A stretch of 64,000 bases of DNA from NCBI GenBank assembly GCA_029531795.1, contig JAPEIS010000009.1, positions 2,542,001-2,606,000 on the forward strand, in the 5' to 3' direction. Positions 21,901 to 31,352 of this stretch are shown here, piece after piece. The DNA is from Sclerotinia nivalis. Taxonomy: Eukaryota; Ascomycota; Leotiomycetes; Helotiales; Sclerotiniaceae. Both the position numbers and the translations under genes were made by a program. The notes beneath the pieces were generated by a model. The model was not told the origin of the DNA and made no database searches. It saw nothing but the letters and a program-made list of their open reading frames with translations. How positions within the stretch are numbered: the first letter of the stretch is position 1; each line of letters opens with the position of its first letter.

Positions 21901-22888
21901 AAACACCATCGTTATATATACAGATGCTTCGTCAACCTTGGAAGGGATAGGAGTAGGAATCGGGATCGTCGCTATTTCGGCCAGCGATCAAGTTCTTCAC
22001 AAAGAAACACTCAATATTGGTGTAAATCAATTAGTGTATAATGGTGAACTTCTTGGAGTCACAAGAGCAATCGAATACGCAAGTTCCATAGCTCAATCAG
22101 GCCAGAAATTCAAGATCTACTCTGATAATCAGGCCGGACTTTACCGATTGAAAACACCTTCGGATGCTCCTGGTCAAACATGCCAAATCAGAGCAATCAA
22201 GGCCACAGAAACTCTCATAAGGAAAGGAGCCGAGATCTCCCTCAATTGGGTCCCTGGGCATACCTCGGTGGAAGGAAACGAACTAGCCGATGCCCTTGCA
22301 AAAGAAGCTACAAGACTAAGATCATCGTCGAACGAAACTAGCTTTGCCTCATTAGGAATGGACATCAAAAGAACGAAATCTGAAGATTGGATTATCCTTC
22401 TCAATACAAACAACCCCCGACAATCATCATCATCATATGCAAAAACTTACCCTTGGAAAACCAGCTCAAAAATCGGTATCCCAGGGAATATCAAAAGAAA
22501 TATCATCAGTGCCCTTTTCCAATTAAAGATTGGTCACGGATACTTCAAATCATATTTACAACGCTTTGGAATCTCGGCAAATGATAAATGTAGATGTGGA
22601 AAAAGAGAAACTCCTGATCATTTATTACTCAGCTGCCCTTTATATAAGAAAGCAAGAAGAAAACTCAAAGAAAATAACTCATCGTCCAGACTCACTATGA
22701 AATACCTACTTCATACCAAAGCAGGAACAATCAAAACCCTCGAGTTCATCGATACAACAAGAATAGCTACTAGATCATGGTATCTCAAACGAACACAAGG
22801 AGAAGGAGGAGAGGTAGAAGCAAGAGAAGCAGAAGGAGCAAAAGGAGCAGGGGAAGAGACGAATGATGAAATTGAAAGAAGGGTGTAA
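18932..22888 (+). CDS. LINE ORF2: endonuclease - reverse transcriptase - RNase H
   Basis: The protein has 1318 residues. Domains in order are: an APE-type endonuclease (residues ~5-235; ILQINLNKS, LILIQEPWI, GDFNSHHPWWD, LGSDHLGVMF), RT (~490-760; YRVIALLNCLGKISERIL, LFLDVKGAFDYV, GIPQGSPISPILFLIYI, catalytic YIDDIA), RNase H (~1000-1130; IYTDASSTLEG, YNGELLG, IYSDNQAG, WVPGHTSVEGNELAD), and a C-terminal CCHC-like CRCGKRETPDHLLLSC. The catalytic residues visible are all present, so this copy may be competent for retrotransposition. Confidence 0.95.
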   Translation: MLYNDIRILQINLNKSPQTTESALQLALELNIDLILIQEPWILSNPEKDYSSTRSIAHSSFTQLFPNHPSNLRPRTLTYISKSFKPLVALAPDSPKDPDMQIIDISEGNHTVQLLNIYNEADQAKEKGHTIERCLFNTSLSHHTILVGDFNSHHPWWDPFSNKSSNADQLAEWFEDHNLTIMNEPGISTFYRTNMTNPSVLDLTLATEAISLNILDWQVLPDLGSDHLGVMFEVKGISPSIQQVPLSRYNTKRADWDKFTSILKTEISTSIILNSKDYLDLSTLESDSLDALNDQSQLVKTLDEAAKEFTQIIIRSAKASIPKLKTTKKAKPWWSTELKALRKRLASAYNTFKQYPEDDMFKKIYQSARNHYFQAIKTAKKNHWNEFLEKEDTQTIFKAMSYTKDLQTERIPNIRSSPSQFESSFEGKCSAFRSTLFPPPPITPAPIWEGYKQSNKWDWPKLTESELFNACSTKIKGKTPGPDGITQEIIIQAYKAIPTTFFTLFSNLINLGYHPSCWKQATGAILKKPSKPDYSIPKAYRVIALLNCLGKISERILAQRLSYLAETTKLLHHSQMGGRQKKSAIDTVLLLTTEIERNSRIQKKTSALFLDVKGAFDYVSKNRLLDICKKLHLPTSLIAWISSFLKERLLKLAFDAQTESFKPINTGIPQGSPISPILFLIYIRDLFQSNSVGFLSYIDDIALITYSTSWKKNILTLEKAATNIYILGEKNAIQFDLAKTELMHFSTSKYTKDAPIKLPNLEIVQPSTLIRWLGVWFDPGLSFKQHVTIRATQAKASFYRMARLANTEKGLSPKAIRQLYMACVTSIADYGSIIWWKGQIQFKKTLQSIQNLALRKILGVFKTSPIKPMEVEAALCPPEVRLNAGIKQYAFRLLKISRSHPINQIISKLVAEKENQDAISTPQRKYPKPTQLERINNSIREEYDSLVLEKIDHFHFPPWKRDIPYKVNISKLPKEDAAIIHNLAFKYRSKNTIVIYTDASSTLEGIGVGIGIVAISASDQVLHKETLNIGVNQLVYNGELLGVTRAIEYASSIAQSGQKFKIYSDNQAGLYRLKTPSDAPGQTCQIRAIKATETLIRKGAEISLNWVPGHTSVEGNELADALAKEATRLRSSSNETSFASLGMDIKRTKSEDWIILLNTNNPRQSSSSYAKTYPWKTSSKIGIPGNIKRNIISALFQLKIGHGYFKSYLQRFGISANDKCRCGKRETPDHLLLSCPLYKKARRKLKENNSSSRLTMKYLLHTKAGTIKTLEFIDTTRIATRSWYLKRTQGEGGEVEAREAEGAKGAGEETNDEIERRV

Positions 22889-23282
22889 ATCCTTCTACAA
22901 TTTTAAATAAATATTATTTCTTTTGTTATCTCTATAATATGCTTCAGCGTTTGTAGGGCGGGATTATTCCTCAGGATTAGTTTTCACTTCCCCCATTCAA
23001 CTCAAAAGATTGAGTTTATCTCAATCATTTAAATCATGTACTTAGCCAGGCCTATAAGCCAGCTTACCTTCATTATGTTATCTGTTAGGGGTTCGTAAGA
23101 GCCTCTAGCCGTCTTAGATAGTCTTAGACTCAGTGTAGACGTTAATTTAATCAATCAATCAATCTAATTACGTGGAAGTGATTGAAGGACTGATAGAAAG
23201 GCCGTGATGGTTTTCTACTAAAGGTCAAACAGGGGTTTGGCAAAGTGAGGATATAAATGATCGTATTGTATGGTAACTATAG

Positions 23283-23631
23283 TGTTTAAACTAATGATTG
23301 TTCTTGAGCACGAAGCTCTACATAAGGGAATACATCCTAGCTATATAGATCTTTGTAAGGGACCATTTAGGCCCCTATCGTCCTCGATGCTCCAGGACCT
23401 TTCAGAATCATCTGCTCCTGTATGGTTCAGAACCTTTTAGAACCATCTGCTCCCATATAATCTATCACATGATTGCTTAAGAAACATGACAATATGAAGT
23501 GATCCAATTGATAACAACAATCGTGCAAGAGTGATCTCACGAGGACCTTAATCCCATACTAATTCGAAGGAATTAGATCGTAGGTGCACGCGATCGGTTA
23601 GTATATGGTCCGTGTTCTTATCGATGTAACA
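23283..23631 (-). mobile_element. Solo LTR-like relic (family B), copy 1
   Basis: The segment starts TGTTTAAAC and ends TGTAACA. It is a clear relative of 55210-55531, sharing ATCTCACGAGGACC and TAGTATATGGTCCGTGTT. The central TTGAGCACGAAGCTCTACA stretch is also found, reversed, in family A, so B is a diverged relative read on the minus strand. No target duplication was found. Confidence 0.75.
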
Positions 23632-23639
23632 GTCCTGCA

Positions 23640-23880
23640 CAGGCCAGAACTTTTCTCGAAAATATCACGTCTAACCTTTCGAGATTCTTAAAATTCAATA
23701 CAGATCAAGAAATAATTGAATAAATCGAGAAATAATAATAGTAAAATAATTATAAGAACTACAGCTTTCAAATGATATAATTTTTATTCCTCCGGAGGAC
23801 AAGTTGCGAGGTAGATTTAGTGGCAGTTCCTCTTATTATTTTCGGCACCGAGGCGCCGGACTCGTACTGTATATATTTAA
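23640..23880. repeat. Fold-back element arm, copy 1
   Basis: This carries the arm sequence with ATTCCTCCGGAGGAC and AATAATAGTAAAATAATTAT. It matches 42290-42480 directly and the right arm of 49190-49604 in reverse. Only one arm is recognisable here. Confidence 0.65.
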
Positions 23881-25585
23881 AGGAAAGCAATGATGTCAAA
23901 TGGTATCAAGCAACATTATTATTAAATAAAATTGGTGAAATATAATTGAGATATATGGTGATATTCTATCAATTGAGAGCTTTTTAATGACTCGGCTTTT
24001 ATTATTTTGCGATCTGTGATTGTGGAATAATAATTAATGAGGGAATATGAGATTGAATTGAAGAGTCGAGGTTGGAGGTTAAGAATGATTCTAATTGGTT
24101 TGATGAATCAGGGGATGCGATAAGGTACTTCAAAATGTTTCGAATTCCCTCTTCCTTTTGATGTAAATATAGGATTTGGGGCGCCTTCGATGCCTTTGAT
24201 TCCCAAGCTGAAGCGAGGAGACTACGCCCCCTACATCATGTCAATACAAGTTAAGATTCACATTCACATTCAGGTTCGTGAGATTCGCATGAGGGCTGAA
24301 GTTGACCCCACATTCTTTAGTGCATAATTTGATGCACAGACCACCCCTTTGAAGAAATCGTAGGAACGCTGAATAGCTTCAAAATTCGTAATTAATTAAA
24401 TATGTAAAATGATTTTCAAATCATGAGTGTCTGATAAGCTGCGCAGCCCCGAAAGGGCCGGAGTCAAAGCTCGTGCTTTACAATATTGAAACCATTTATT
24501 ATTTCCTCGAACATGGTTGGCAGCTTTAAGGAATTAGGTAAGTGAAGGTGATTCTCTATATACTGAAGTGAAGATTCAAAATTTGCCCGTGGAGTTTGTC
24601 GAGGTGTGGAAAGGTTATCATTGCGAGTTCGGTATATGATTGAGGAAAGTGGAAGATATAGCAGACAAGCCTTTCCCCTTCGTGTGGGTGTAGATAAGAA
24701 TTATGTTTACAAGAATAGCGATACATTTCATCAAAGTCTCAATGAGGGCATATCTTGTTGAATATTCTCTTATGCTATACTATGAGAATTGTCATATAGT
24801 GTTGAATAATCCCGAAATACAGAAATTGATTGAAGCATTGAGCTTGAAGGTCGTTGAGGTTCCTGTCATTTCCCGTTGCTCAGACCTCGGGTAACCACCC
24901 ATTGTTTAGATATTTCACTCTCCAACTTCCCCCAGAGATGAATTTCATCATGATCTGCAGCCAAATGGCGAAGCGTTCTACAAAACCTGATCCTGGGATC
25001 TCCGTAATATTTTTCTTTTCTTAAGGGTTGATGGATGAATGATGCGAATCTTAACAAGGAGAGTTGTGGGACGCCATTTTCCGTCGTTAGCTCGTTCATT
25101 CAATCCAGTTCTTTCTGTATAATTCTGGCATCTATCGAAGAGTTTGACATTCAAGAATCAAAGCCCTCCAGAAATTCCAGTAAGTATTATTCTTAGACGA
25201 AGTATTAGTAGGCAGGCTTAGGAGGCCTTTCGCAGACACAGAAGGGATAGCGAATTATAAGAGGTTGAGGTGGTGGGGACTTTGTTTGTGATGTTGGTTT
25301 CTGTGCTGAGAAGTTTGATTCGATGCCTGGCAATAATGCGTCAGCTTTGATGGATAGTAGTTGTGGTTAAAAAAATGATGCGGATCTGATAGCTCCGCAA
25401 TCCTATGGATTCATGGGTAAATGAAGGAATAGCGGAGCTATCGAAAACTTCAAGAGCTCCTTGCAATATTATCCGGTGTTCACTGTAGTGATTCTTTTCT
25501 TGAGACTGGAGATGTCCCAAAACGATTCCAGGTTGCTTAAGGGTGGATGTTTTGGTCTGTAATTTCTCCCTATATTGGAGTCTGT
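23881..25585. other. AT-rich, no gene recognised
   Basis: Only short frames without domains are present. A GCCGGAGTCAAAGCTCGT stretch near 24460 resembles fold-back element interior sequence, suggesting old repeat debris. Confidence 0.45.
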
Positions 25586-25935
25586 TGTTACGAGGGTTGC
25601 CGTCTAGTGTTACGAGGGTTGCCGTCTAGATCACGTGGAAGTGCTCTAGGCTCTCGAGGTAGTTTATAACTAGGCGTCAAGCAGGGACTTAAGTAACAAT
25701 AACAATGGTTGCAATTCGTAACTAATAGTAGAGTATACTAAATGATTGGTCTTGAGCACGAAGCTCTACAATAAGGAAATCCATCCTGATTATATAGACC
25801 TTCGTATTCTGTGTAATCTCTGTTTTGGAGCGATGGAGCTGAGGAGCGAAGGCCAAGGCTCGCTCCTTCGCTCCCTCGCTCCCCCACATGACTTCTTGTC
25901 ATACAATGCCAAGCCTGTGAAGTCTCGACGTAACA
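25586..25935 (-). mobile_element. Solo LTR (family A, GGAGCGAAGG subtype)
   Basis: Reversed, this starts TGTTACGTCGAGACTTCAC and ends CGTAACA, matching 47099-47454, including the GCGAAGGAGCGAGCC inner stretch. Its 3' terminal 22 bp are tandemly duplicated (25586-25607 repeats at 25608-25629). No 5-bp target duplication is seen. Confidence 0.85.
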
Positions 25936-26143
25936 AAGGGGCATTGAGTGGTTGTACCAGATAGGGCTCACATCCGGGATGCATTTGGTGGAGGGCATGG
26001 TGTTATACCAGGGTAAATAGCATGAAAAGGTATGTTTTGGTAGAATGTGAGTGATCTAAAGAAATGGAGATTGAAGAAGTCATTATCACCTTAAATGTTA
26101 ATGTTGAATTTTCCAGCTGATGGGGGAAACAAAGATAACCTCT

Positions 26144-26326
26144 CTCCCCCAGGACTAGTTTTCACTTCCCCCACCCAACTCAAAAGATTGAATTCATCTC
26201 AATCGCTCAAACCATGTACTTAGCCAGGCCAATAACCCAGCTTACCTCCATTATGTTATCTGTTAGGAGTTCACAAGAGTTTCTAGCCGTCTTAGATAGT
26301 CTTAGACTCAGTGTAGACATTTATTT

Positions 26327-26357
<31 letters not shown>
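26144..26357 (+). mobile_element. LINE, strongly 5'-truncated copy (214 bp)
   Basis: Only the LINE 3' UTR is present (TAGTTTTCACTTCCCCCA ... AGATAGTCTTAGACTC), ending in an AATC repeat tail. A perfect 14-bp target duplication, CAAAGATAACCTCT, flanks it (26130-26143 and 26358-26371), so this is a genuine dead-on-arrival insertion. Confidence 0.93.
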
Positions 26358-26360
<3 letters not shown>

Positions 26361-26423
26361 AGATAACCTCTAAGAGAGCACCTTAAAATGTGAAATAAAA
26401 ATCTAACAAAGCAGAACCAGAAG

Positions 26424-26587
26424 TGTCGGGATATTCATCATGTGGACCCATTAACATTGACGCTAATGCCCCGATCGAGATTTATATAGTTCGATGTTTC
26501 CATAGTTCTAGTTCTTTAGGCAAAATCAATACGAATTACATGAGTACTATTGAATGCTTCACCACCCCATATACATGCCTACCGACA
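26424..26587 (-). mobile_element. LTR-like element (family C), copy 1
   Basis: The 164-bp unit reads TGTCGGGATATTCATC ... CCTACCGACA. It is related to units at 30858, 34258, 39499 and 59126 through the shared GTTCTAGTTCTTTAGGCAAA core. No target duplication is seen. It lies just downstream of the P450 gene end. Confidence 0.8.
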
Positions 26588-26731
26588 CTACCATATACTA
26601 AATATAACAGTGATCTAATCCGTCGTTCTTCTTGCATATCCTCCAATTTGTTAATCCTCTCAATTTCTTCTGTCTTAATAACTAACCTCCCCCCCCAAAA
26701 CAAATCACCCCTACATCCCCAAATAACCATA

Positions 26732-28371
26732 CTAGTATCCATCCCTCATAGTAATCATACACTTTTTACCCTTTGGTTCAATCAAAAAGTAATTTTTTAT
26801 CGCCATACCCTCTTCATCTTGGCTTAACGCAATCCTTGCTCCCTTACACTCTCTGAAGAATAAAGCAAGAGCTAACCGCATTTCCATTCTTGCCAAATGG
26901 ATTCCCAAACAAGTGCGTGTTCCTGCTCCAAAGGGATGATAAGCTGCTTTTGCATTGTTTGATTTACTGTCTAGCCAGCGTTGAGGTTGGAAACTGGGGG
27001 AGATATATGTTAGTGATGTTATAAGAAGGATTTAGGGAATGAAATGATGAGGAAAAATACCTTTCAGGTTCTGGATAGATTTCTGGATCGCGATGGATGG
27101 TCCAACTTTGTGTTGAAACTATTATACCTCCTGGGACTTGATATCCATCCAACAGCGTTCCTTCATTTGGCACGATTCGAGGTAGAGCGCCAGGCGCTGC
27201 ACCCCATAACCTCAGTCCTTCGTTAATAACGGCATTTAACATCACCAACTCTTCTACATCCTTTGCCTCAAAGTCTTTTCTCAAAGTGTCCACCTCATCT
27301 TCCAATTGTTTCTGCAAATTCTGATCTCTCAGAATGTTATACACTAGAAACGTAAGTGAAATAGCAGTTGTATCGGTGCCCGCTACAAGAAAACTAGAAG
27401 CTTCTCGCTGAATATCTATATCTGTCATCGAACCCTCCGCATTTTCTGTCTTGCTTTCGGCAAGAGCTTTTCGGAATATAGTTGGTTTAGTATAACTTTG
27501 TGATTTGGCATTTCGTACTGCTACTGCACCGTATTCTAAGATTCGCTCGTCGGATGTTTGAAGAAAGGGAATATGAAGGAATTCCCCAATAGCGAAGAGA
27601 ATAGGAAACTCGGCGCGTATAGAGCTCACATGAACTGTATGCTGAAGATCTTCAATGTATTGGGTTTTCTAAGTTTGAATAAATAGTCGATCATTCGGAA
27701 GCTAGGGGAGAAACTGACCTGCTCATTTTCCAAAGTTTTAAAACTCTCGCCAAAACACAAATGTGTTATGGTATCAGTTGCCATAAACGTAAAGAACGTC
27801 AAGATATCCACCTCTTTTCTCAAAGCATCCCTCTTAATCTTCTCCACTGCCATTATAACTTTTCTCTTAACCTCGTCCTCCCAGTTTGTTTTCAAAAAGC
27901 TCTTACTAAAAGCGTTTGCAAATATTTTGCGGCGAGCAGCATGAAGTTTTGAATCAATCATAGCGAAGATCCCCGGAGGCTTGGGAACAAAAGTTTCATA
28001 CCAGTGAGTTTTGAGGAAGGTTTTAGAAACGGGATGGATGGTTTGGAAGGAGGGTAGCGAAGAACATGATATTTCGGCTGGAGAGATGAGGACTATGGGG
28101 CCGTAGGTACGATGAAGGGAATGGACGTAGTGAATGCGGTTTCCCGTGATTACATGGTATTTGAGGACGAGATGAGTGAGTCTTGCGTACCATGGTCCTG
28201 GGATTTTGTTTAGAGGGTTGAAGTATGCTGTATAGAGTATCTAAGGCTTGTTAGTCTTCCGAGATGATGTAACTTGAGATGTGTTCATACTTTGATGAGG
28301 AACGCGAAGCATATTATGAGCACAGCTATTCCCGCTGTCTCGGTGGTTGGAAGAATGGAAAGGATGGCCAT
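26732..28371 (-). CDS. Cytochrome P450 monooxygenase (four exons)
   Basis: Exons 28371-28291, 28240-27719, 27668-27061 and 26993-26732 join in phase to 490 residues. The introns are 50, 50 and 67 bp with GT..AG ends. The N-terminal membrane anchor is TAGIAVLIICFAFLI, then the proline hinge NKIPGPW. The I-helix oxygen-binding motif is AGTDTTA, the K-helix ExxR is EGLR, and the heme-ligand loop is FGAGTRTCLGIHLA with Cys in place. The protein is a microsomal class II P450 that would need a CPR partner. The style resembles fungal secondary-metabolism P450s, but the substrate cannot be inferred. Neighbours are transposons only. Confidence 0.94.
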
Positions 28372-29278
28372 GATGATGTAGGTTGAAATGCAAAGTCACC
28401 ACTGCCCTTGACATTGAAACATTCATCGAGAACCTCCTATATATACATACTACAGACACAGTAGAGTAGTACCACCCCACGCCCATAACATTACTGCGCA
28501 CATCTGCTACCCACAATCCTAGAAAATAGAGTTTTAGGACATACCGCAACTTCACAGCAATCCGGGCCATACACAGCCTGCAGAAATTGGCCAAGATGTG
28601 TACCGTTATGTCATCTTACATTCCACCAGTATCATCATCCAATCCAGTCATAAACTCCCCCACCAAAAAAGCACAGTGTAACAGGACAAATCTTCAACTA
28701 CGAAAGGGCGGAGCGAAAGGAGGTCGGGGTGAGCTCGGACTCCGCTCAAAAGTCCGCTGATAAGTTGAGCTCCCACACCATCAGCATCGTTCAATTTGCG
28801 GGAGATTTGATAGGCTCAATGGCTAGGTTTGCTAGTACTGGTAAGCGGGAAATTTCCGCGGGAGCAGGTAAAAATAATGTAGTTGTGGATATGCAAATTA
28901 AAGTTACAGATCACAGCGGGCGCCCACCAAGTGTCGTAAACTTAAGCAATTCGGATTACAAATTGAAATTTTTTAATCCACTTTATGAAATCTTCCAGCG
29001 GGAAATAGGAAATAAGGAACAACCTTATTCCATAATAGGGAAAGTATGATCCATAATTACTTGAGTTTACACGGTAGGCCCCTCGAACCCCGCAACTGAT
29101 CTGTACCTTATCTCCGAACGGACGACGAAATATAGCTGATGCCCCAGATTTTGAATTCAGAGGAAAACAATTTTCACTTTTCTTTACTTGTAATCATGTG
29201 AAAGACCATATTCTTGATGCTAAAAGATGAGGATATATAATTCGCAGATGAATGTTTAGGGCCTGATGTAAATAAAGT
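28372..29278. other. Gap with one unrecognised open frame
   Basis: A plus-strand open frame at 28729-29049 lacks an ATG at its start (first ATG 28819-28821) and has no recognisable domain. It contains an amphipathic HTISIVQFAGDLIGSMARF segment. It could be a gene fragment. Support is weak. Confidence 0.35.
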
Positions 29279-29388
29279 TGTTGGAAGGGCAATCAAGCAT
29301 GTATTATTAGGTGTATGTCTAATATATTATGGTACAGATGAAGTACTAGTGCGGAAGCTAGTACTAGCGTGCATCACGTGTTCTTACA
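29279..29388 (+). mobile_element. Very short LTR-like element (family E), copy 1
   Basis: The 110-bp unit starts TGTTGGAAGGGC and ends TTCTTACA. It is flanked by a perfect 5-bp duplication, AAAGT (29274-29278 and 29389-29393). A relative is at 59749-59866. The inner GTACTAGTGCGGAAGCTAGTAC stretch is palindromic. Confidence 0.88.
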
Positions 29389-29635
29389 AAAGTATTCTAC
29401 AGCGACACCCAAAACTTTATATATTGAAATAATTAACACGTGACATATATAAGAACTCTTCTCTACAATCTAAGTGCCACAACCTCAAAATCAGTCTCCC
29501 TATATCCGATCCTCCTTTTCTTCTAATCTAATTCCTTGTCTTATCCTTATGCTCAAAAAGCTACCATCCGAAGAGATATTCATCCTTGAATAGGTACTTC
29601 GGGTTCCTTTTCTTCGCATCTGCATTTTGGAAAAG

Positions 29636-29964
29636 TGTTACGTCGGTCACCAGTGATCACCGCAACATGTGACTAATTCAGACAACGTGACTAATAGCCA
29701 CGTGAAGGATCGCTGAGGATCGCTAGCGGTCCAGGACAGCTCGGCGATCCTAGCGATCCACGGATTACGAAGGTCTATATAGTCAGGATAGGTTTCCTTA
29801 TTGTAGAGCTTCGTGCTCAAGATCAATCATTTAGTATACTCTACTATTAGTTACGAATTGCAAATATTGTTACAGTTACTTGAGTCCCTGCTTGACGCCT
29901 AGTTATAAACCATCTCGAGAGCCTAGAACACTTCCACGTGATCTAGAAGGCAAACCTCGTAACA
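29636..29964 (+). mobile_element. Solo LTR (family A)
   Basis: This starts TGTTACGTCGGTCACC and ends CGTAACA, closely matching 4167-4468 with a small internal duplication (GATCGCTAGCGGTCC area). The flanks AAAAG and CTAAG do not form a clear target duplication. Confidence 0.88.
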
Positions 29965-30857
29965 CTAAGCTACCTATCGAAGAAACTGACCTTCATTTAT
30001 TGCGGATATTTGATAACGTATTAATGTATATTCTTGAACGGGAAGCGTATCAGTCTCGGGCTCTGCAAAAGTCATCCGATAAAATGGTATTACGAAACGG
30101 TAGATGTCACTCCATTTCTTGAAGCTGGAAAAAAAGGAATTGAGTACAAGAGTGCTCAGGTTTTACGCAACAAATGCGGCTGGCACATCGATTGATAAAA
30201 CAGCTTTGCCAGAACTCGTTTTCTGGTGTAGGATAGAGGTCAATAGACAGTCAGGAGCAGTCTAGCAAACTAACATGCTAATTGATACAGGCATGATCAG
30301 AAAGTTCATACAGATTCGACTTGGAAGACAACAGAAGTCCAAGAAACAAAGCTTCTTCCATCCTCAAGGTGGGATATATCTACGATTGGGTCCTCCTCTC
30401 TTGAACCTCAACGAAGAAGTGCAAAGGCGCGATTAGTCATCAGAATGAGAAGATGTTACGTTTGATGATACATGTTGGGAAATGGCCGAAACAAAGATGA
30501 TAAAGCGAAAGATGTCACCGATGCTAGATGAAAAAAAAACTCGCCCCAAGCCTATACCTCATATATACCTAGACAAACTTGGACAAACTTGGGCACCCCT
30601 ATCCATTTCCGAGATATTTGAAATTTTAGGGAATTTACCTATAAAGTCGTCGTGTATGAGTTATACCTGAAATGATGATTAAATAATCGTTTTATATAGT
30701 CATTCAAAGTTAAGACTCTTTTTAGCTATTGAGCAATCAAAGACGTCAGACAATACTACATTAAAGATTAATTAATTATCTTCTATTTAAAAGTTATGTT
30801 CCAACAAAATCTAGTTCTTTAATAATATATATAATCTCCTAATATGTTCATCCCTAC
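29965..30857. other. Unassigned stretch between LTRs
   Basis: Short open frames at 29965-30122 and 30482-30670 have no recognised domains. Sequence such as EETDLHLLRIFDNVLMYILERE after the LTR looks protein-like and may be a remnant of a gene cut by the LTR. Confidence 0.35.
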
Positions 30858-31030
30858 TGTCGGTGGGAACGTATATGGGGACGCGAAGCTTCAACACTAA
30901 TATGGTATTATTCGTATTGATTTGCCTAAAGAACTAGAACTATGGAAATACCGAACTATATAATGGTCCGGTTCCTCTCCGCCGAGGCACTAGTGCCAAT
31001 ACTAGTGGATCACGATGAAAATCCCGAACA
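30858..31030 (+). mobile_element. LTR-like element (family C), copy 2
   Basis: The 173-bp unit runs from TGTCGGTGGG to CCCGAACA with the ATTTGCCTAAAGAACTAGAA core. No target duplication was found. Confidence 0.75.
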
Positions 31031-31352
31031 CCATTACATACTGTTCTACGCACCATCCTTTACCCATCACCACCACTCTTACTAGCACCCCTCTCGTCGA
31101 CAATGTCTACTCTACACCCATAATGGTCTGTATGTTGATGGACCTTGTGCTATTCGGAAATCGTCACAACATTTTCAGGTCTTTGTAGTGTGGGCTGATG
31201 CTATCAGCGGAGAAGCGGCCAAAAATCTGACGCGAAAGGTCAGTAACGAAAGAGAAGCATCGGGGCTTGCAAATGCATCATTGGCAATGTCATTTTAAAT
31301 TTTCCGGACTGTTCCTAAAGCGGAAATTTACGAAGAGGTTTGGGAAGAGTTG

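Larger units (their letters stand above)
17200..23162 (+). mobile_element. Full-length Tad-like LINE with intact ORFs
   Basis: This 5.96-kb element begins CAATCCGAACACACAC and ends with an AATC repeat tail. It is bounded by a perfect 14-bp target duplication, TCTAATTACGTGGA (17186-17199 and 23163-23176). It has a ~260-bp 5' UTR, ORF1 at 17463-18932, ORF2 at 18932-22888 and a ~270-bp 3' UTR. Both ORFs are open. ORF1 zinc knuckles plus an ORF2 with endonuclease, RT and RNase H are the layout of fungal Tad1-clade LINEs. Confidence 0.95.

Noticed and set aside
30482..30670. Short gene starting MAETKMIKRKMSPMLDEKK
   Set aside because: 62 codons with a low-complexity start, no domain, and no conservation evidence available, between repeats.
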